DNA from: Bacteroidales bacterium | Lineage (GTDB): Bacteria > Bacteroidota > Bacteroidia > Bacteroidales > UBA932 | DNA length: 52,137 nucleotides | Direction of reading: 5' to 3' | NCBI GenBank assembly: GCA_017557535.1 | Contig: JAFYYM010000038.1 | Span: forward strand, 1 to 52,137 | Shown here: one piece after another, positions 50,263 to 52,137 of the stretch | How positions within the stretch are numbered: position 1 is the stretch's first letter | Layout of the letters: each line of letters starts with the position of its first letter | Position numbers and translations under genes: made by a program | Notes under the pieces: generated by a model | Databases searched by the model: none | What the model saw: the letters and a program-made list of their open reading frames with translations, nothing else | Told to the model about the DNA's origin: nothing

Positions 50263-51315
50263 ATGCCTGTAAACAAAGACGCAATGGCCCGCTACCGCAT
50301 CATCGACCGGATGCTGGCCGATCCGCACAAGGACTATACGACCAAAGAGATTGAGAAGGCCGTTTCCCGTGAATGCCCCAAGGTGTCCACTAGGATGATC
50401 CAGAAGGACATTAAGGCTCTGGAAGAAGAATTTGGGAAAGCGATGGTCCGCAACAAAGGCGGGCGGGGGACTGTCCGATATGAAGATCAGGCAACGCCCC
50501 TTTTCTATCAGGAACTGACCTCCGACGAGGAAGAGATCCTGAAGGAGGCTCTCAGCAGCTTAGGGCAATTCGAGGGACTGGAGAACTTCAAGTGGCTGGA
50601 GATCCTCAAGCGCAAGCTTGACATGCCCCATGAGAAGAAGGATAGGCCTGTCATCTCATTTGCGAAAAACGATATTCTCCAGATTCCGGAAAACCTTCTC
50701 GGACATCTGTACTCGGCCATCTCCAGAAGGAAGGTAATCCGCTTCGGGTACCGCAAATTCCAGGATACAGGTAAACCTTACACCAGTGTGACTGTCTACC
50801 CGTACCAGCTCAGGCAGTACAACAACCGTTGGTTCCTTCTCTGCAATCCTGTCGGAAACGAAGAGTTCCCTTTTGACCCGAAACTGATTTACAACTACGC
50901 CCTCGACCGGATGGACGGCAAGGTGGAGTATGTGGAGGACCTGCCATTTATCGACACCCCGGTCGATATCGATGCACGATTCGACGAAATCATCGGTGTA
51001 ACATACAGAGAGGACATTCCGATCCAGGACATCTACTTCGCAGTAAAACCCCAGTCGGTGAACTATGTTCTCACGAAGTATATCCATCCTTCCCAGGATG
51101 AGGTCAACCCGGAGGCGGAGAAAGAGTTCAAGGCCAAGTATCCCAGCCTGAAGGACTGCAAGTTCTTCTTCATCAGTTGTCGCCCCAACGTGGAACTCTA
51201 TGCCCTGTTCGCTTCATACAGGGATTCGATCGTGGTAGTTGAGCCTACGAATGTCCGTTACGCTCTGGTCAGTTATTTGGCTGACGCAGTCAAGAACTAC
51301 GACGAACTGGACTAG
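50263..51315 (+). CDS. WYL-domain transcriptional regulator
   Basis: 350 residues. The N-terminal winged helix (about 9-75: RYRIIDRMLADPHKDYTTKEIEKAVSRE...STRMIQKDIKALEEEFG) is followed by a WYL domain (about 150-215: ISRRKVIRFGYRKF...SVTVYPYQLRQYNNRWFLLC) and a C-terminal WCX-like region. WYL regulators bind nucleic acid or nucleotide ligands and commonly control defence islands (as BrxR or CapW). It is a single gene with its own promoter, 80 nt after the radical SAM gene. If it recognises the inverted repeat found before its own promoter and others, it would be a good candidate for an island-wide regulator; this is speculation. Confidence 0.93.
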   Translation: MPVNKDAMARYRIIDRMLADPHKDYTTKEIEKAVSRECPKVSTRMIQKDIKALEEEFGKAMVRNKGGRGTVRYEDQATPLFYQELTSDEEEILKEALSSLGQFEGLENFKWLEILKRKLDMPHEKKDRPVISFAKNDILQIPENLLGHLYSAISRRKVIRFGYRKFQDTGKPYTSVTVYPYQLRQYNNRWFLLCNPVGNEEFPFDPKLIYNYALDRMDGKVEYVEDLPFIDTPVDIDARFDEIIGVTYREDIPIQDIYFAVKPQSVNYVLTKYIHPSQDEVNPEAEKEFKAKYPSLKDCKFFFISCRPNVELYALFASYRDSIVVVEPTNVRYALVSYLADAVKNYDELD

Positions 51316-51331
51316 CTTCAGTTTCTTCCTT

Positions 51332-51366
51332 GCGCAGATACAGTTCGCTCAAGCAGTTTACCTTTG
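51332..51366 (+). promoter_or_regulatory. Promoter with GCGCA-N7-TTCGC repeat, TACCTTTG box
   Basis: GCGCA 51332-51336 (one mismatch in the left half), TTCGC 51344-51348, 10 bp, TACCTTTG 51359-51366. Predicts a leader of about 55 nt before the 47-residue gene. Confidence 0.65.
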
Positions 51367-51428
51367 TTCTTGGGAAATAAAGCAGGGCGGTCCTGTGGAT
51401 GACCCCGGAACCATTAATCCATCTGACT

Positions 51429-51572
51429 ATGTACGAGGATGATTATTACGAGGAAGAGAAGACCTACGAGCGCTACAATGGCTCTTACGCCCAGGATGTA
51501 GAAGGCTGGAGCGATCAGGACATCGACGATGTGTTCGACGGTGATCCGGAAGCCTACTGGAACATTGACTAG
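51429..51572 (+). CDS. Conserved small acidic protein ending AYWNID
   Basis: 47 residues, MYEDDYYEEEKTYERYNGSY at the start and DDVFDGDPEAYWNID at the end, with 18 acidic residues and six tyrosines. I recall similar short acidic proteins with a DGDP-x-x-YWNID tail in many Bacteroidota; the function is unknown. It has its own promoter. It converges on the nitroreductase gene with 21 nt between stops. Confidence 0.75.
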   Translation: MYEDDYYEEEKTYERYNGSYAQDVEGWSDQDIDDVFDGDPEAYWNID

Positions 51573-51593
51573 AATACTGTTACTCCAAGGCGA

Positions 51594-52137
51594 TCAGACC
51601 CACTCGAAAGACTCCTTTCCGGCGCCAAGCTCGAAGTGGTATTTGACGATACCCAGGTCCATCTTGCTGTATCCTATCATCGAGAAGACAGGTCTCGCTG
51701 CAACCTTGGGCAGCTTGCTGTAATCCTTGAATCCCACATATTCAAGGTAGAACTTCTGCTGGTTAACTGCCGTAGGTGCGAGCAGGGCGGCATCTACGCC
51801 CTTCCTGAACCACTTCGGGGTCAGGTCGCTGGCGTTGCTGATATCCCGGACATCCTTGACTTTGTGGCCGGATCCCTGGGTCTGTCCGTAGCCGAGTGCG
51901 ATGTAACAGCCGATCTTCTCTCCGTCCTCCAGTTCATAGGTTCCGGGGACCTTGCTGTATGACAATCCCGTCCAGCAGGTATTCAGTCCGAGGGTTTGTG
52001 CCAGCAGGACAAGCTGCTCGCCGTAGTAGCCGATCTTCTCGTCCAGGTCATCGGCTTTCTTCCCGGCCATCACGAAATAGTTCCTTACTCCGGAAAATGA
52101 GCCGTATGACATGATTCCGGAATAGGCCTTCGGCTCA
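51594..52137 (-). CDS. Nitroreductase-family protein, 5' truncated by the window edge
   Basis: The last 180 or so residues of an FMN-dependent nitroreductase. Recognised by DEKIGYYGEQLVLLAQTLGLNTCWTG (the conserved helix and Gly-Leu-x-x-x-W turn of the family), IGCYIALGYGQ and APTAVNQQKFYLEYV. The frame is open to the window edge, so the N-terminus with its RxSxRxF-type motif is outside. These enzymes reduce nitro compounds, quinones or flavins with NAD(P)H in the cytoplasm. It is oriented against the rest of the right flank and is likely ordinary chromosome beyond the island. Confidence 0.85.
   Translation of the reverse strand, partial: EPKAYSGIMSYGSFSGVRNYFVMAGKKADDLDEKIGYYGEQLVLLAQTLGLNTCWTGLSYSKVPGTYELEDGEKIGCYIALGYGQTQGSGHKVKDVRDISNASDLTPKWFRKGVDAALLAPTAVNQQKFYLEYVGFKDYSKLPKVAARPVFSMIGYSKMDLGIVKYHFELGAGKESFEWV

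Noticed and set aside
1-52137. CRISPR arrays, insertion sequences, tRNA genes or integrases
   Set aside because: Read for regularly spaced repeats, transposase or recombinase motifs and tRNA cloverleaf features; none was found. A short or degraded one could be missed by eye.

Overview
The window looks like a chromosomal accessory (defence-island) region from a member of the Bacteroidota, most likely the Bacteroidales. The evidence is the TAnnTTTG -7 element in front of most first genes, very little Shine-Dalgarno sequence, a TonB-dependent receptor with a CarboxypepD_reg-like plus plug architecture, lipoproteins, and a 47-residue acidic protein ending AYWNID of a kind familiar from this phylum. 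Base composition is mosaic, with lines near 40% GC next to lines near 65% GC. I saw no rRNA, tRNA, CRISPR array, integrase or transposase.

Layout. (1) 216-10857, plus: two adjacent genes, an AlbA_2/OB-type protein and a 2561-residue fusion of cold-shock-like, DEDD exonuclease, RecQ-like and UvrD-like parts. (2) 15374-10879, minus: a TonB-dependent receptor and an ABC exporter. (3) 18068-15403, minus: retron 1, made of tandem promoters, a 242-nt msr-msd RNA with 13-bp a1/a2 repeats, a retron reverse transcriptase with a C-terminal extension, and a 272-residue protein with a HEPN-type RNxxxH motif. (4) 28090-18114, minus: a tightly packed Zorya-like operon (ZorA-like and ZorB-like motor proteins, a 1651-residue GHKL ATPase with a DUF3883/PD-(D/E)XK-like end, and an SNF2 helicase), preceded by a UvrD-type helicase at 30401-28263. 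(5) 30477-34281: small unknown genes, a TerB-like protein, and an HD phosphohydrolase with its partner. (6) 34716-42858, plus: acidic protein, periplasmic TPR/retropepsin protein, two small proteins, a strong terminator, a membrane-anchored protein, and a divergent dnaB-mreB pair. (7) 42906-44718, plus: retron 2, whose msr is nearly the same as that of retron 1 but whose RT is cut by one in-frame TAG. (8) 44816-50183, plus: an apparent five-gene operon (lipoprotein, exported ACGPW protein, two small proteins, radical SAM/SPASM enzyme). (9) 50263 to the end: a WYL regulator, the 47-residue protein, and a truncated nitroreductase.

How it fits together. Two homologous retrons flank a Zorya-like operon of unfamiliar composition, together with several nucleic-acid-processing proteins, so the region reads as a phage-defence island. 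Seven promoters across the island share an inverted repeat, (G/A)CGNA-N6/7-TTCG(C/T), whose right half ends exactly 10 bp before the -7 box; an eighth keeps only the right half. This is either a lineage-specific promoter element or a common operator.
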